A DNA stretch of 64,000 nt from Desulfosarcina cetonica JCM 12296 (GCF_001311845.1 NZ_BBCC01000002.1:41904-105903); one strand, 5' to 3'; positions 1 to 9,500 are shown, numbered from the stretch's first letter. Notes: a model not told the origin generated them from the sequence alone. Made by a program: numbers and translations.

Positions 1-101
1 AAAGCCGGCAATTCGAATGTCCAATCGATGGATGGATATACCATGTATGAGAAATTATTGTTATTCTTTTAACATCATCATTTGTTGAAATGATAAAATT
101 C

Positions 102-162
102 GATAAATTTTATTCATATTTTATTGTTGACATCAAATGTTAGACCATATAATGATCGACCA
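102..162 (+). promoter_or_regulatory. Promoter block, copy A, upstream of dctP
   Basis: A perfect TTGACA (127-132) and a perfect TATAAT (148-153) are separated by only 15 bp. GACCA occurs at 143-147 and again at 158-162, flanking the -10 box, as a regulator-binding direct repeat would. The whole block is repeated at 1621-1680. If this promoter is used, dctP has a leader of roughly 200 nt. Bases 1-101 are AT-rich and hold no gene that I can see. Confidence 0.65.
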
Positions 163-364
163 AGTCAAGGGTGAACTCAGCATACCATCGGCAACAAATG
201 TCTATTCCGTCAAAGTTGCGGGGGTTCTCTACGCATTCCCGGAAGTAAAGGTGTGACCGTAAAGTCTGACGTTGGTTTCGATCGTCACCACGATTTTTCA
301 TCTCAGCAACCGGACCGGCGGCTTGTCTTGGGACACGCCCGGGCCATAACGAAAGGAGTTCTAC

Positions 365-1357
365 ATGAAGTTCAGATTGATGGTTGTCGTGACCGTATTG
401 GCGTTTTGCCTGGGAATCGCACCGGTTCACGCCGGCCCGGTGGAATTCAAGTTTGCCCACTTCATCAACCCCATCGAGCCCGGACCGGAATCAGGACTTT
501 GGATTGAAAAGGATATCAGCGAGAAAATCCCCGACAAGGTCAAGGCCAAGTTCTTCCACTCCGGTCAGATGGGTAGCGCCATCGAAATCATCAAAAAAGT
601 GCGCATGGGGGTTTTGCAAGGCGCTTACCTCACCGGCAACTACGCCCCCGAGTTGAACCCCAAGTTCGGCATCGGCACCTTGGCCTATTGCATGGACTCC
701 TACGAAAAATGGGAAGCCCTTTTAGCCAATGAGGCGCTACGCAACGAGCTCTTCACCAGTCTTCAGGATAAGGGTTTGCTGGTTCTGGATCTTTGCTACT
801 TCGGCCGCTACGGCATCGCCAGCACCAAGCCGTTCAAGAGCCTCGAGGAACTCAAAACCATGAAAATGCGCACCACCCAGGCACGCTACCCCCTGGCCTT
901 CTGGAACGCCCTGGGCATGAACCCCCTGCCCATGGCCTGGGCGGACGTCTTCCCCGGCCTCAAACAAGGCGTGATCGACGGCACCGACCAGACCGAGAAC
1001 GTCGCCCGCATGCGCTTGGCCGATGTCTGTAAATACTTCACCCACACCCGTCACATGGTGGGCCTGTTCTTCTTCCTGGTCAACGACAAGTGGTGGAACA
1101 AGCTTGAACCGGAAACCCGCGATGCCCTGCACGCGATCATCGCTGAAAACATGATCAAGGCCCGTGATGCCAGCAAGCAGCTGACCATCGAAGCCGATCC
1201 GGCCCTGAGGGAAAAAGGCGTAACCGTCTCCGATCTGGCTCCCGAGGAGATGGAGAAATTCAAGACCGCCGAAATGGCCGTCTGGAACCAGTTTGAAGGC
1301 GAAATCGGCAAGGATTGGATGGATAAAATCAAGGCGCTCACCGCAACGGTGAAATAG
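365..1357 (+). CDS. dctP: TRAP transporter solute-binding protein DctP
   Basis: Periplasmic binding protein of a tripartite ATP-independent (TRAP) transporter, which delivers an organic acid anion to the DctQM permease. The 330-residue length is normal for the family. An N-terminal signal peptide (positive start, hydrophobic core, cleavage after about residue 23 at VHA) is followed by a DctP fold with the typical WNALGMNPLPMAW and GVIDGTDQ segments near residues 180-210. A GAAAGGAG ribosome site precedes the ATG. It is separated from dctQM by an acyl-CoA ligase gene, which is unusual because dctP normally abuts dctQ. The ligand cannot be read from sequence; the neighbouring ligase suggests a carboxylic acid that is then activated to a CoA thioester. 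Confidence 0.9.
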   Translation: MKFRLMVVVTVLAFCLGIAPVHAGPVEFKFAHFINPIEPGPESGLWIEKDISEKIPDKVKAKFFHSGQMGSAIEIIKKVRMGVLQGAYLTGNYAPELNPKFGIGTLAYCMDSYEKWEALLANEALRNELFTSLQDKGLLVLDLCYFGRYGIASTKPFKSLEELKTMKMRTTQARYPLAFWNALGMNPLPMAWADVFPGLKQGVIDGTDQTENVARMRLADVCKYFTHTRHMVGLFFFLVNDKWWNKLEPETRDALHAIIAENMIKARDASKQLTIEADPALREKGVTVSDLAPEEMEKFKTAEMAVWNQFEGEIGKDWMDKIKALTATVK

Positions 1358-1377
1358 CACAGCTACCATCGAAAAAA

Positions 1378-1408
1378 GGGGTGCCTGCAGCAGGGCTGCG
1401 GGCACCCC
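1378..1408 (+). terminator. Stem-loop after dctP
   Basis: A 13-bp stem (1378-1390 with 1396-1408, one G-T pair) encloses a 5-base loop just downstream of the dctP stop codon. It has no clear T-run, so it may act as an mRNA-stabilising or weak termination hairpin. Confidence 0.55.
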
Positions 1409-1620
1409 CGTCACTGATCCCCACACGTTCACCCGCAAACGACAACGGTTGAATCGTGTCCGTCCCCAACGGCTTTATCGTTGAAAAGTAGCCCAAACGG
1501 CCACGTCCCGCCTCAAAATCAAAGCCGAAAATGCTTTCCCCCCGGCGATTCCGAATGTCGGCGCCGGAACACACCCCACAACAAGTGTATTCAAAAATTA
1601 TTTCGTTGTTAATTTAATTA

Positions 1621-1680
1621 GATAAATTGTATTCAATATTTCTGTTGACATCAAACATCCGACCATATAATGTTTGACCA
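1621..1680 (+). promoter_or_regulatory. Promoter block, copy B, upstream of acyl-CoA ligase
   Basis: This repeats the block at 102-162: TTGACA at 1645-1650, TATAAT at 1666-1671, again with a 15-bp spacer, and GACCA flanking the -10 box. The core 38 bases match copy A at about 32 positions. It implies that the dctP gene and the ligase gene answer to the same regulator. The rest of the 1409-1961 gap is AT-rich, especially 1880-1945, and shows no gene. Confidence 0.65.
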
Positions 1681-1961
1681 GCTAAAAAATCGTTTCCACA
1701 ATGAAACGAAAGGCAGCGCACCGGCAAACCGTGCAAACGACAGTCTGTCCGCGATACGGGACCGATTGGCCGCCAACACTCCATAACAAAACAATATTAT
1801 TGAAAATTAGTATACACCTTACCAGCAGCGGGCACCATTGCCGGACGGAATACAGGGATCTGTGTTTGGCACACATAAAAATTGGATTCATTTATTTTTT
1901 ATACATTTTTTATTTACATATTAATTATTAATTTATTATATTACCGCTAAGGAGTAACGCC

Positions 1962-3518
1962 ATGGCCATGAAGGATGTGTTACGGTTATCAGCCGCGAAA
2001 GTGCCAAACAAACCCGCGTTGATCTTGGATGAAAAGTCCCTCACTTACGCACAACTCAATCAGCGGGTGAATCAGTTGGCCCATGCAATGCTCAAAATGG
2101 ATCTCAAACGCGGCGATCGCGCTGCCGTTCTGGTCCATAATTGCATCGAGTATTTCGAGATCTATATGGCGCTCTGCAAAATCGGCGGGGTCATGGTGCC
2201 GATCAACAACTTGCTGCGAATGAACGAACTGCAGCGTGATTTATCATACATCGCACCGCGATTTATCTTCTTTGCCGAAGAGTTCAGCAAGAAAGTGGAC
2301 ACGCTCAAGGAAGACATCGGTTCCCTGGAAGAATCGATTTGCATCGGCCAGGCATCGCTGCCCAATCATCATCAATACGAGGCCCTCTTCGAGGGACAAA
2401 GCGATGCCGAACCCGATGTTGCCATCGACGACAACGACCTGATGAGTATTTTTCTCACCTCCGGCACCACCGGCAAACCCAAAGGCGCCATGCGGACCCA
2501 TCGTCACAACTATCTCAATGCGCTCTCCGGGGCCATCGAAATGAGCCTGCAGCCGGACGACCGCGTTCTGCTTCTCTTTCCGTTCTACCATGTCACCCTT
2601 GAAGACCGCCTATGTCATCTTCTCAGAGGCAACACGATCGTCCTGCGCCGCGAGGGCAACTTCGATCCTCAGGATGTGCTATCGCTTTTATCCCGGCATC
2701 GCATCACCATCTGCCAGTTTGTTCCCACCATGGTCAATACGCTGCTTCAGGGCGATCACATCGAGCAACACGATTTAAGCGCCCTGCGTCTGGCGCTTTA
2801 TGCTGCCTCGCCCATGCCGGTCAACCTGCTCAAGCAGGCGCTGAAGCGAATGGATTGCGGATTCATGCAATTTTTCGGTCAAACCGAAACCGGTCCCATG
2901 ACGACCGTCTTGCGGCCTGCCGATCATCTGGATGACAGTGATATCGGTGTTGAGCGTCTGGCCTCGTGTGGACGCCCGGCAGCCCTTTTCGAAGCCCAGA
3001 TCGTCGATGAATTCGACCAACCGGTTCCTGCCGGGCAGGTCGGAGAATTGACCGTTCGCGGAGAGCCGTTGACCATCGGCTATTGGCAGCTTCCGGAAGA
3101 GACGGAAAAATTGATGAAGGGGGGCTGGCTGCATACCGGCGACTATGCCCGCCGGGATGAGGACGGGTTCATCTATATCGTCGACCGCAAAAACGACATG
3201 ATCATCAGCGGCGGGAAAAATATCTACCCGCGTGAAGTCGAAGAAGTTCTTTACAGCCATCCGGCCGTGCTGGAGGCGACGGTGATCGGCGTTCCCGACG
3301 ACCACTGGGGGGAGGCCGTGAAAGCCATCGTGGCGCTCAAGCCCGAAGAAACAGCCACCGCGGAAGACTTGATCGCTTACTGCAAGGAAAATATGGCCAG
3401 CTACAAAAAACCCAAAACGATCGAGTTCATGGCCGATCTTCCCAAAAGCCCCACCGGCAAGATACTCAAACGCGTATTACGCGATGAGTTTTGGAAAGAC
3501 CGGGATCGCATGGTTTGA
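1962..3518 (+). CDS. AMP-forming acyl-CoA synthetase
   Basis: Adenylate-forming ligase (ANL superfamily) that activates a carboxylic acid to its acyl-AMP and then its CoA thioester. The P-loop LTSGTTGKPKGAM lies near residue 165, the adenine-binding FFGQTETG motif near 310, the hinge region (HTGDYARRDEDG, VDRKND) near 390-410, and the catalytic C-terminal lysine in PTGKILKR. At 518 residues it is a normal length for a medium- or long-chain or aromatic acyl-CoA ligase; substrate is not predictable. A clear AAGGAG lies eight bases before the ATG. It sits between dctP and the dctQM permease genes and has a promoter matching that of dctP, so it probably activates the acid imported by that TRAP system. 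Confidence 0.85.
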   Translation: MAMKDVLRLSAAKVPNKPALILDEKSLTYAQLNQRVNQLAHAMLKMDLKRGDRAAVLVHNCIEYFEIYMALCKIGGVMVPINNLLRMNELQRDLSYIAPRFIFFAEEFSKKVDTLKEDIGSLEESICIGQASLPNHHQYEALFEGQSDAEPDVAIDDNDLMSIFLTSGTTGKPKGAMRTHRHNYLNALSGAIEMSLQPDDRVLLLFPFYHVTLEDRLCHLLRGNTIVLRREGNFDPQDVLSLLSRHRITICQFVPTMVNTLLQGDHIEQHDLSALRLALYAASPMPVNLLKQALKRMDCGFMQFFGQTETGPMTTVLRPADHLDDSDIGVERLASCGRPAALFEAQIVDEFDQPVPAGQVGELTVRGEPLTIGYWQLPEETEKLMKGGWLHTGDYARRDEDGFIYIVDRKNDMIISGGKNIYPREVEEVLYSHPAVLEATVIGVPDDHWGEAVKAIVALKPEETATAEDLIAYCKENMASYKKPKTIEFMADLPKSPTGKILKRVLRDEFWKDRDRMV

Positions 3519-3531
3519 TCGGCATTCGTCC

Positions 3532-3615
3532 CTCATCCGATTGACCATCGGCAAGGCGTGGCTGGATGAAAACTGGATAACGATCGAGGCCCTCACCGCA
3601 GCGGTGAGTAAATAA
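3532..3615 (+). pseudogene. C-terminal remnant of a second dctP
   Basis: Between the ligase stop and dctQ a short open frame ending in TAA at 3613-3615 reads IGKAWLDENW then ITIEALTAAVSK. This closely resembles the last residues of the upstream DctP (IGKDWMDKIKALTATVK), and the DNA around 3575-3612 is visibly similar to 1318-1356. No start or upstream dctP sequence remains. It lies exactly where an intact dctP would be expected before dctQ, so it looks like the stump of a displaced or partly deleted dctP copy. Confidence 0.6.
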
Positions 3616-3633
3616 AACGTTTTAAGCCCAAAA

Positions 3634-3666
3634 CCCCGCCCGTCAGACGTCTGGTCCCGGGCGGGG
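3634..3666 (+). other. Intercistronic stem-loop before dctQ
   Basis: A 9-bp GC stem (3634-3642 with 3658-3666) lies between the dctP remnant and dctQ. Such hairpins are common between dctP and dctQ genes, where they may set the higher expression of the binding protein. Here the gene it would have served is gone. Confidence 0.5.
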
Positions 3667-3687
3667 CACCTTGAAAGGGAAGATTTT

Positions 3688-4170
3688 ATGAAGGCCGTCA
3701 TCGCCGTCATCGATCGCCTGGAACGTTGGGGCATTCTGGTCAGTTTTGCCGTCTGCCTGGTGGCCCTGACCATCAGCATCACCACCCGCTATGTCTTCCA
3801 ACGGCCCCTCACCTGGCCCGACGAACTGACCACCTACCTGTTCATGTTCATGACCTTTCTGGGGGCCAGCGCCTCCATCCAGAACGACCTGGAACTTAAA
3901 GTCGATGCCGTTTACATGGCCTTTCCCAGCCTTCGCTTCATCCTGGACCTGTTTCTCAACCTGGTCCGTCTGGCGGCGGCAATCACCTTCGTCTACACCG
4001 GTATCAAATTCATGCAGATCGAAATTGAAATGGAAACCGTCACCCCCATCCTGCAGATCCCGACCAGCATCGTCGCCGGCATGCTGCCCTTTTTCGGAAT
4101 CCTCTTGGGCATCCGGTCTATCGAATGTCTGCGCCAGCTGATCTTTGAACGCGGGAAGAAAGGACGTTAG
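3688..4170 (+). CDS. dctQ: TRAP transporter small permease DctQ
   Basis: Small integral membrane subunit of a TRAP transporter, 160 residues, with four predicted membrane helices starting near residues 15, 50, 90 and 130. The family-typical WPDELTTYLFMF segment follows the first helix. AAGGGAAG precedes the ATG. The stop codon lies three bases before dctM, so the two are cotranscribed and their products form the permease complex in the inner membrane. Confidence 0.88.
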   Translation: MKAVIAVIDRLERWGILVSFAVCLVALTISITTRYVFQRPLTWPDELTTYLFMFMTFLGASASIQNDLELKVDAVYMAFPSLRFILDLFLNLVRLAAAITFVYTGIKFMQIEIEMETVTPILQIPTSIVAGMLPFFGILLGIRSIECLRQLIFERGKKGR

Positions 4171-4173
4171 GCC

Positions 4174-5465
4174 ATGGAATCGATCATTATGCTCGCCATC
4201 CTGTTCGGGTTACTCCTGCTGCGGATTCCGATCTACATCTGTCTTTACTTTACCGGCGTTTTGGGACTGTTGATCTTCACTGACATGGAGTTCATCTTCG
4301 TGGCCCAAACCGTGCTGCAAAAAATCGACAACTTCTCACTGATCTGCATTCCATTCTTCATCTTCATGGGATCGGTCATGGTTCGCGGACAGTCGGCAAC
4401 CCGTCTGGTCGAGTTCGCCTGGAAGTTCGTTTCCTGGCTGCCCGGTGGGCTGGGCATCACCTCGGTCATCTCCTCGGGTGTTTTCGGCGCCATCAGCGGT
4501 TCGGCCATCTCCACCGTGGTCACCATCGGCGGCGTCATCTTCCCCCACATGGACAAGTACAAGTATCCCAAAGCCTTTTCCGTGGGCTTGGTCACCGCCG
4601 CTTCCATCCTGGGCATCATCATTCCGCCCAGCATCATCATGATCATCTGCGCGCTCACCGCCGGGGAGTCCGTGGTCCGTCTCTTTGCCGCCGGTTACCT
4701 GCCCGGGGGCCTGATCATGCTGATGCTTTCCCTTTACGCCTGGTGGGAATCCCACCGCAAGGGCCTGGGCCGGGAAGCGCTTGAACGCTTCGACTTCAAG
4801 GGCCTTCTCATTGCCGGCAAAAACGCCTTTTTCGCCGTCCTGATCATCGCCGTGCTCTTCGGCGGCATCTATTCGGGCGCCTTCACCGTCACCGAGGCGT
4901 CGGTGGTTGCCTGCGTGCTGGTCCTGATTGTGGAGATGGCCATCTACCGGGCGGTCAACCTTGTCGATCTCAAGGAACTGTTGATCTCCACGGGCGTGGT
5001 CAGCGGTGCCTGGTGATCACCGTATCCGGCGCCGGCGTCATCTCCGAATATATCATCCTGCAGCAAATCCCCCAGAAACTGCTTGAACTGGCCATGATTC
5101 ACATCCCCAACCCATCGTTGTTCCTGGTCTTCACCTGCATCGTGCTCCTGATCGTGGGCACGTTCATGGACCAGATTGGCGCAATCATGATCCTGGTGCC
5201 GATCATGATGCCGATCGCCCGGCACATGGGCATCGACCCGATTCACTACTGCCTGCTTTTCAGTGTCGGGCTCGGTATCGGCTATATCACCCCGCCCCTG
5301 GGCCTGCTGCTTTACACGGCCCAGGCGGTCACCCGGGTCAGTTTCGTCCAGATCACCCGGGCGATCACCCCGGCACTACTCATTTACATCGTGGCCCTTT
5401 TCGTATTGGCCTTTGTCCCCTGGCTGACCACGTTCCTCCCCGATCTGATTTTGGGACCCCGGTAG
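4174..5465 (+). CDS. dctM: TRAP transporter large permease DctM (frame broken at about 5010)
   Basis: Large permease subunit that carries the substrate across the inner membrane with sodium. Two frames are needed: 4174 to about 5010, and about 5010 to 5465. They join as ...STGVVSGA / VITVSGAGVISEY..., which is continuous in the family if one C is restored in GCC-TGG at about 5011. The repaired length is 430 residues, normal for DctM. Hydrophobic helices run through the whole length, with the conserved GIIIPPS segment near residue 150 and TPPLGL near 370. The single-base loss is most likely a sequence error. Confidence 0.87.
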
Positions 5466-5511
5466 CCGGTATCGATAGCAGACCATTTCATTCAGCAAAG
5501 AGGATCGATTC

Positions 5512-6846
5512 ATGTTGGAAGCTATTTTAGTTGGCGAGACTAAAACGCGGGGCGCGGCCCGGTTCTTCGCCATGAGTTTTATCGGAATATTTTCATTTTT
5601 CGTTACGTTTGAGCTCAGTGGAAAAGACACATTCCTGGTCAACCATGTCGTTGGATGGGTTCGCGTCGGTCTTGCGCCCGTAATGAAATATATCATCTTC
5701 ATCAATGCCATCATCAGCATTCTGGATTTATACATCAGAAGAGCACGCTTCTTTAGAAATGGCGCGAACATCTTCATGTCCACGGCAAAAATGGTCGGAT
5801 TCGTTCTATTGACGATGGTTGTTTTCAACGTTGGTCCCGGCTTTTTGTTGGCCGATGGCGTTGGCCCCACGGTATTATTCAAAATTTTGATTCCCATTAC
5901 GATTACCGTTGTCATCGCGGCGCTATTTCTGCCGTTTTTGCTGGACTACGGCTTGATCGATTTCTTCGGTGTGCTGGCCCGTCCGATCATGCGGCCTGTT
6001 TTCAAAGCCCCCGGGATTTCCGCCGTCATCGCCGTATCGGCCTTTTTGGGCAACTTCTCCATCGGCCACATCGCCGTCGACATGCTGCAAAGAAACGGCC
6101 GGTTGACACTCCGCGAATCGGTATTGATCGGCACTGGGTTTTGCACGGTTTCGGTGGGATTTCTAATGCTGTTGTCTTCTTCATTCGGACTGGGGGAGCA
6201 CTGGAATTTCTACTTCTGGACGGCTTTTCTGATCACGATCTTGGTCACCATCGTCCAGGCCAGAATCTGGCCCACATCGGCAAAACCCGATGAATGCATG
6301 GAAGGCTGTACACCGAACCTGGAAAAGGAATTCAAGGCCGATCTGTTTAAAAACGCCTATCATGAAGGCGTGACGGTGGCCCAGAACCAGAAGTCCTTGA
6401 TCTCTCGTGAAACAATCATTTTAAAAGAGACACTGCTGATTGTCGCGGCGTTTGCCACAGGGGTTAACTTCTTTGCTGTCGCCGGTATTCTGATCAATCA
6501 ATACACACCGTTGATTCAATACTTCGCCTACATGTTCCACCCCCTTTTAATGCTGATCCAGATTCCCGCAGCAGATATCCTGGTCGCCTCCCAAGCCTGC
6601 GCGATTTCCTTTCTGGACGTCACCTTGCCGATGATCGTGGCCGCACAAGGGGGAGAAATGGCGATGGCCACGAGATATGTGATGGCGGTGGTGCCGGTAT
6701 CGGCAATCATTTTCCTGAGCGGATTTATCCCCTGCATCATGTCAACCAGCATTCGCGTCTCCCTGCTTGAAATGATTGTCATCTGGTTCGAAAGAATCAT
6801 CCTCACCATCCTCATCGCAGGAATATTTGCACTGCTCTACTTTTAA
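5512..6846 (+). CDS. YjiH-family membrane transporter with nucleoside-recognition (GATE) domains
   Basis: A 444-residue polytopic inner-membrane protein of the YjiH/GATE-domain family, with about ten hydrophobic segments in two related halves. The first half contains SAFLGNFSIGHIAVDML near residue 170, the second contains IPAADILVASQACAISFLDV near 350, both typical of nucleoside-recognition domain proteins. A hydrophilic loop lies near residues 255-300. The gene starts 46 bases after dctM with an AGAGGATCG ribosome site, so it is probably the last gene of the TRAP operon, which ends at the terminator at 6870-6896. What it transports is unknown. Confidence 0.75.
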   Translation: MLEAILVGETKTRGAARFFAMSFIGIFSFFVTFELSGKDTFLVNHVVGWVRVGLAPVMKYIIFINAIISILDLYIRRARFFRNGANIFMSTAKMVGFVLLTMVVFNVGPGFLLADGVGPTVLFKILIPITITVVIAALFLPFLLDYGLIDFFGVLARPIMRPVFKAPGISAVIAVSAFLGNFSIGHIAVDMLQRNGRLTLRESVLIGTGFCTVSVGFLMLLSSSFGLGEHWNFYFWTAFLITILVTIVQARIWPTSAKPDECMEGCTPNLEKEFKADLFKNAYHEGVTVAQNQKSLISRETIILKETLLIVAAFATGVNFFAVAGILINQYTPLIQYFAYMFHPLLMLIQIPAADILVASQACAISFLDVTLPMIVAAQGGEMAMATRYVMAVVPVSAIIFLSGFIPCIMSTSIRVSLLEMIVIWFERIILTILIAGIFALLYF

Positions 6847-6869
6847 GACCAAGGCACAAGAAAAAGAAT

Positions 6870-6896
6870 CCGGGGGCACCGCGTGGGTGCCCCCGG
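6870..6896. terminator. Bidirectional terminator between YjiH gene and hemW
   Basis: A perfect 11-bp GC stem (6870-6880 with 6886-6896) is followed by ATGATTTT on the plus strand and by ATTCTTTTT on the minus strand. It can end transcription of the plus-strand TRAP operon and of the converging kor-hemW operon. Confidence 0.85.
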
Positions 6897-6915
6897 AATG
6901 ATTTTACCGGCGCCC

Positions 6916-8118
6916 TTATCCAAGCGCCTGAATAAAAAAACCGGCGACCTGCTCCAACCACCGCATCCCCTGGCCGGTCAGCCGAACACGACCCTGTTCG
7001 GTCCGGACCCATCCCCGCTCCCGCAAGAAGACCAGTGTGTTCCCGAAATGATCAAAGAAATCGAAACCGAACCGCTGCCGGAAACAAACCGTGTCGATGC
7101 CATCGGTCTGGCGCAGGCCAAGATAGATCGCCTCGATGAGCTGCTGCTCACGGGTCAGGATTTCCGTCTCCGCCACCGGCAAATGACCGGCACGCAGATC
7201 GGCCAGGTAGGCGGACAGGTCGCGATGGTTCCACCAGCGCCGGTTGTCCCGATAGCTGTGAGCGGCCGGTCCGAAGCCCAGGTAAGGCGCAAAATTCCAG
7301 TATTTCCGATTGTGGCGCGAACGCCGGTCGATCCGGTTGCCGGGTGAACGGCGGGCAAAATTGGAGATTTCGTACTGAGGGTAACCATGTGCGTTGAGCC
7401 AGTCGATGGTCAAGACAAACAGGTCGCCAACCTGGGCCTCATCCGGTGCGCTGACCAGGCCTTGATTCACCTTTTGCATGAGCGGTGTGTGCGCTTCCAA
7501 GGTGAGGGTGTAGCAGGAAAGGTGCTCGGCGCCTAAAGCGACAACCGCTTCCAACTCCGTCCGCCAGGCAGGCCAGGCCTGGCCCGGCAACCCGTAGATC
7601 AGGTCCAGACCGATATTGTCGAAACCGGCCGCCCGCGCCCCGTGGAAGGTCGTCCGGGCCTGGACGGCGGTGTGGATGCGGCCCAAAAAGCGCAAGCTGG
7701 AATCGTTGATGGATTGCAGTCCGATGTTGAGACGATTGACGCCAACCCGGCGGTAGCCGTGCAGCGATTCTGAATCGACCGTGCCGGGGTTGACCTCCAG
7801 GGTAATTTCGGCGTCGGCGGCAATGATGAAACGCTCACGGAGAGTATCCAGCACCCGCTCGATCTGCCCGGGTGAGAGAAGCGATGGGGTGCCCCCGCCG
7901 AAATAGACCGTATCGGCGGAAGCCATCGCGCCGTGGCGATGCGCGATTTCGCTTAAAAGGGCATCTATATAAGCGGGAATCCGCCGCGGATCGGTAACAG
8001 AGTAGAAATCGCAATAGGGACATTTGGCCTGGCAGAACGGCACATGGATGTAAATCCCGGCGGCCGCGGCTTCAATGCCAGGGATGGCGGGCGCCGGATT
8101 TGGGCGTTCATTTGGCAT
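6916..8118 (-). CDS. hemW: Radical SAM heme chaperone HemW
   Basis: Member of the HemN/HemW radical SAM family; HemW inserts heme into haemoproteins and lacks coproporphyrinogen oxidase activity. The cluster motif C29-x3-C33-x2-C36 (HVPFCQAKCPYCDFYS) and the SAM-binding YFGGGTPSLL are present, and the C-terminal HemN domain is recognisable. The 400-residue length and the start with MPNERPN fit HemW better than anaerobic HemN (about 450). The reading frame stays open upstream of the chosen ATG, across korC in another frame, but no earlier start is sensible. It lies 32 bases downstream of korC and may be cotranscribed with it. Confidence 0.85.
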   Translation of the reverse strand: MPNERPNPAPAIPGIEAAAAGIYIHVPFCQAKCPYCDFYSVTDPRRIPAYIDALLSEIAHRHGAMASADTVYFGGGTPSLLSPGQIERVLDTLRERFIIAADAEITLEVNPGTVDSESLHGYRRVGVNRLNIGLQSINDSSLRFLGRIHTAVQARTTFHGARAAGFDNIGLDLIYGLPGQAWPAWRTELEAVVALGAEHLSCYTLTLEAHTPLMQKVNQGLVSAPDEAQVGDLFVLTIDWLNAHGYPQYEISNFARRSPGNRIDRRSRHNRKYWNFAPYLGFGPAAHSYRDNRRWWNHRDLSAYLADLRAGHLPVAETEILTREQQLIEAIYLGLRQTDGIDTVCFRQRFGFDFFDHFGNTLVFLRERGWVRTEQGRVRLTGQGMRWLEQVAGFFIQALG

Positions 8119-8150
8119 GGACCCTGGGTGTCGCCGACCCGCCCGCCGGG

Positions 8151-8696
8151 TCATTTGGATGCATTTTGCCCCAATTCCAGCCCCAGATCCAAGGCCTGGC
8201 GGTTCATCTCCAGAAACCCCCTGGGAATGCGGGTCTCCAAAACCTTCATGATCGCCTCGGGCCGTACCAGGTCGGTCAGCCCGACCACCGCCCCCAGCAT
8301 GCAGATGTTGAACACGATCGGCTTGCCGATCTTCTCCATCACCGTCTGGTACATGGGCAGCTCCCGCTGGATCGCGTCCACCTTCACCTGCAGCGATACG
8401 AAACGCGGATCGGTGACCAACAGCCCGCCGGGCCGGATAATGGCGTAGAACGTGTTGTAGGCCTCCTGGGTCAGGCACACCAGCACGTTGGGCTGGATCA
8501 CCTTGGGAAAGTTGATCGGCGTGTCGGCGATGATCACATCCGAGCGTGTCGCTCCCCCTCTGGCTGCCGCGCCGTAAGCCTGGGTCTGCACCGCCTCCAG
8601 CCCCTCGTACAGCACTGCCGCCTCGGAGAGAATGATCGCCGCCGTGATCACGCCCTGACCGCCAGAGCCCGAAAATACCATCCTGCATCGTTCCAT
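8151..8696 (-). CDS. korC: 2-oxoacid:ferredoxin oxidoreductase gamma subunit
   Basis: Gamma subunit of a KorDABC-type 2-oxoacid (probably 2-oxoglutarate) ferredoxin oxidoreductase, which makes acyl-CoA, CO2 and reduced ferredoxin in the cytoplasm. The N-terminal GSGGQGVITAA nucleotide-binding loop, the QAYGAAARGGATRSDV segment near residue 45 and the 181-residue length match the family. It starts directly after the korB stop codon, the last subunit gene of the four-gene operon read on the minus strand. Confidence 0.87.
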   Translation of the reverse strand: MERCRMVFSGSGGQGVITAAIILSEAAVLYEGLEAVQTQAYGAAARGGATRSDVIIADTPINFPKVIQPNVLVCLTQEAYNTFYAIIRPGGLLVTDPRFVSLQVKVDAIQRELPMYQTVMEKIGKPIVFNICMLGAVVGLTDLVRPEAIMKVLETRIPRGFLEMNRQALDLGLELGQNASK

Positions 8697-9499
8697 CTAC
8701 TCTCCTCCCATGGCCTTTTCGATGATCCGGTCGTATTCGCTGCAGTATTCGGGCTTGTCCACCTGCACGAAAATTCCCCGCTCGATCAACGCGGGATTCT
8801 CCTGTTTGGCTTTGGAGCCGATGGGCGTGGTCATCTCCTTCATGCGCGCCATCATCTCCACGGCCCCGCCCTGTTTGTTCTTGCGGCCGAAGTAAGTCGG
8901 GCACTGGCTCATGATCTCCACCACGGAGAACCCCTCGTGCAGAATCGCCTCGCGGATCAGCTCGGCCATCTGCTGCACGTGGTAGGTCGTCGTGCGGGCC
9001 ACGAAGGTCGCCCCGGCCGACTTGGCCAGTTCCACGATGTCGAACCCCTGGTCGATGTTCGTATAGGGCGCCGTGGTGGCCATCATCCCCGGACCGGTCA
9101 GGGGCGAGTACTGCCCGCCGGTCATGCCGTAGATGCGGTTGTTCATCACGATCGCCGTGATATCGATGTTGCGCCGGGCCGCGTGATGAAGTGGTTGCCC
9201 CCGATGGAGAGCGCGTCCCCGTCACCCATGGGCACGACCACGTTCAGCTCCGGTTTGCTCAGCTTGACGCCCGTGGCAAAGGCCAGCGCCCGACCATGGA
9301 TCGTGTGCAGGGTATGAAAATCCATATACCCCGAAATCCGCGACGAGCAGCCGATCCCCGAGACCATCACGATCTCGTTGCGACTGATGCCCAGCTGCTC
9401 CACCGCCCGGATCATCCCGTTGAGCACGATCCCGTGACCGCAGCCGGGGCACCACATGTGCGGAAAAAACCGCTGGCGGATATAGTCCTTGACGGCCAT
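8697..9499 (-). CDS. korB: 2-oxoacid:ferredoxin oxidoreductase beta subunit (frame broken at about 9184)
   Basis: Thiamine diphosphate-binding beta subunit. The first frame (9499 to about 9185) carries WCPGCGHG near residue 17 and the TPP/Mg motif GDGDALSIGGNH near residue 95. The second (about 9184 to 8697) continues with ITAIVMNNRIYGMTGGQYSP and ends in KAMGGE. Restoring one C (ATC-CAC-GCG) joins them into 267 residues, normal for KorB. The break lies in the middle of the TPP site, so a real mutation would kill the enzyme; sequence error is more likely. It follows korA with one base between. Confidence 0.87.
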
Positions 9500-9500
9500 G

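Noticed and set aside
1860..1890. Sigma-54 (-24/-12) promoter at TTGGCACACATAAAAATTGG
   Set aside because: The -24 half is good, but the -12 half and spacing do not fit, and a clear sigma-70-type promoter lies upstream at 1645-1671.
8119..9225. N-terminal extension of HemW to about 769 residues
   Set aside because: The frame is open upstream only because it runs antiphase through korC and korB; the product there is low-complexity. MPNERPN at 8118 gives the normal HemW length.
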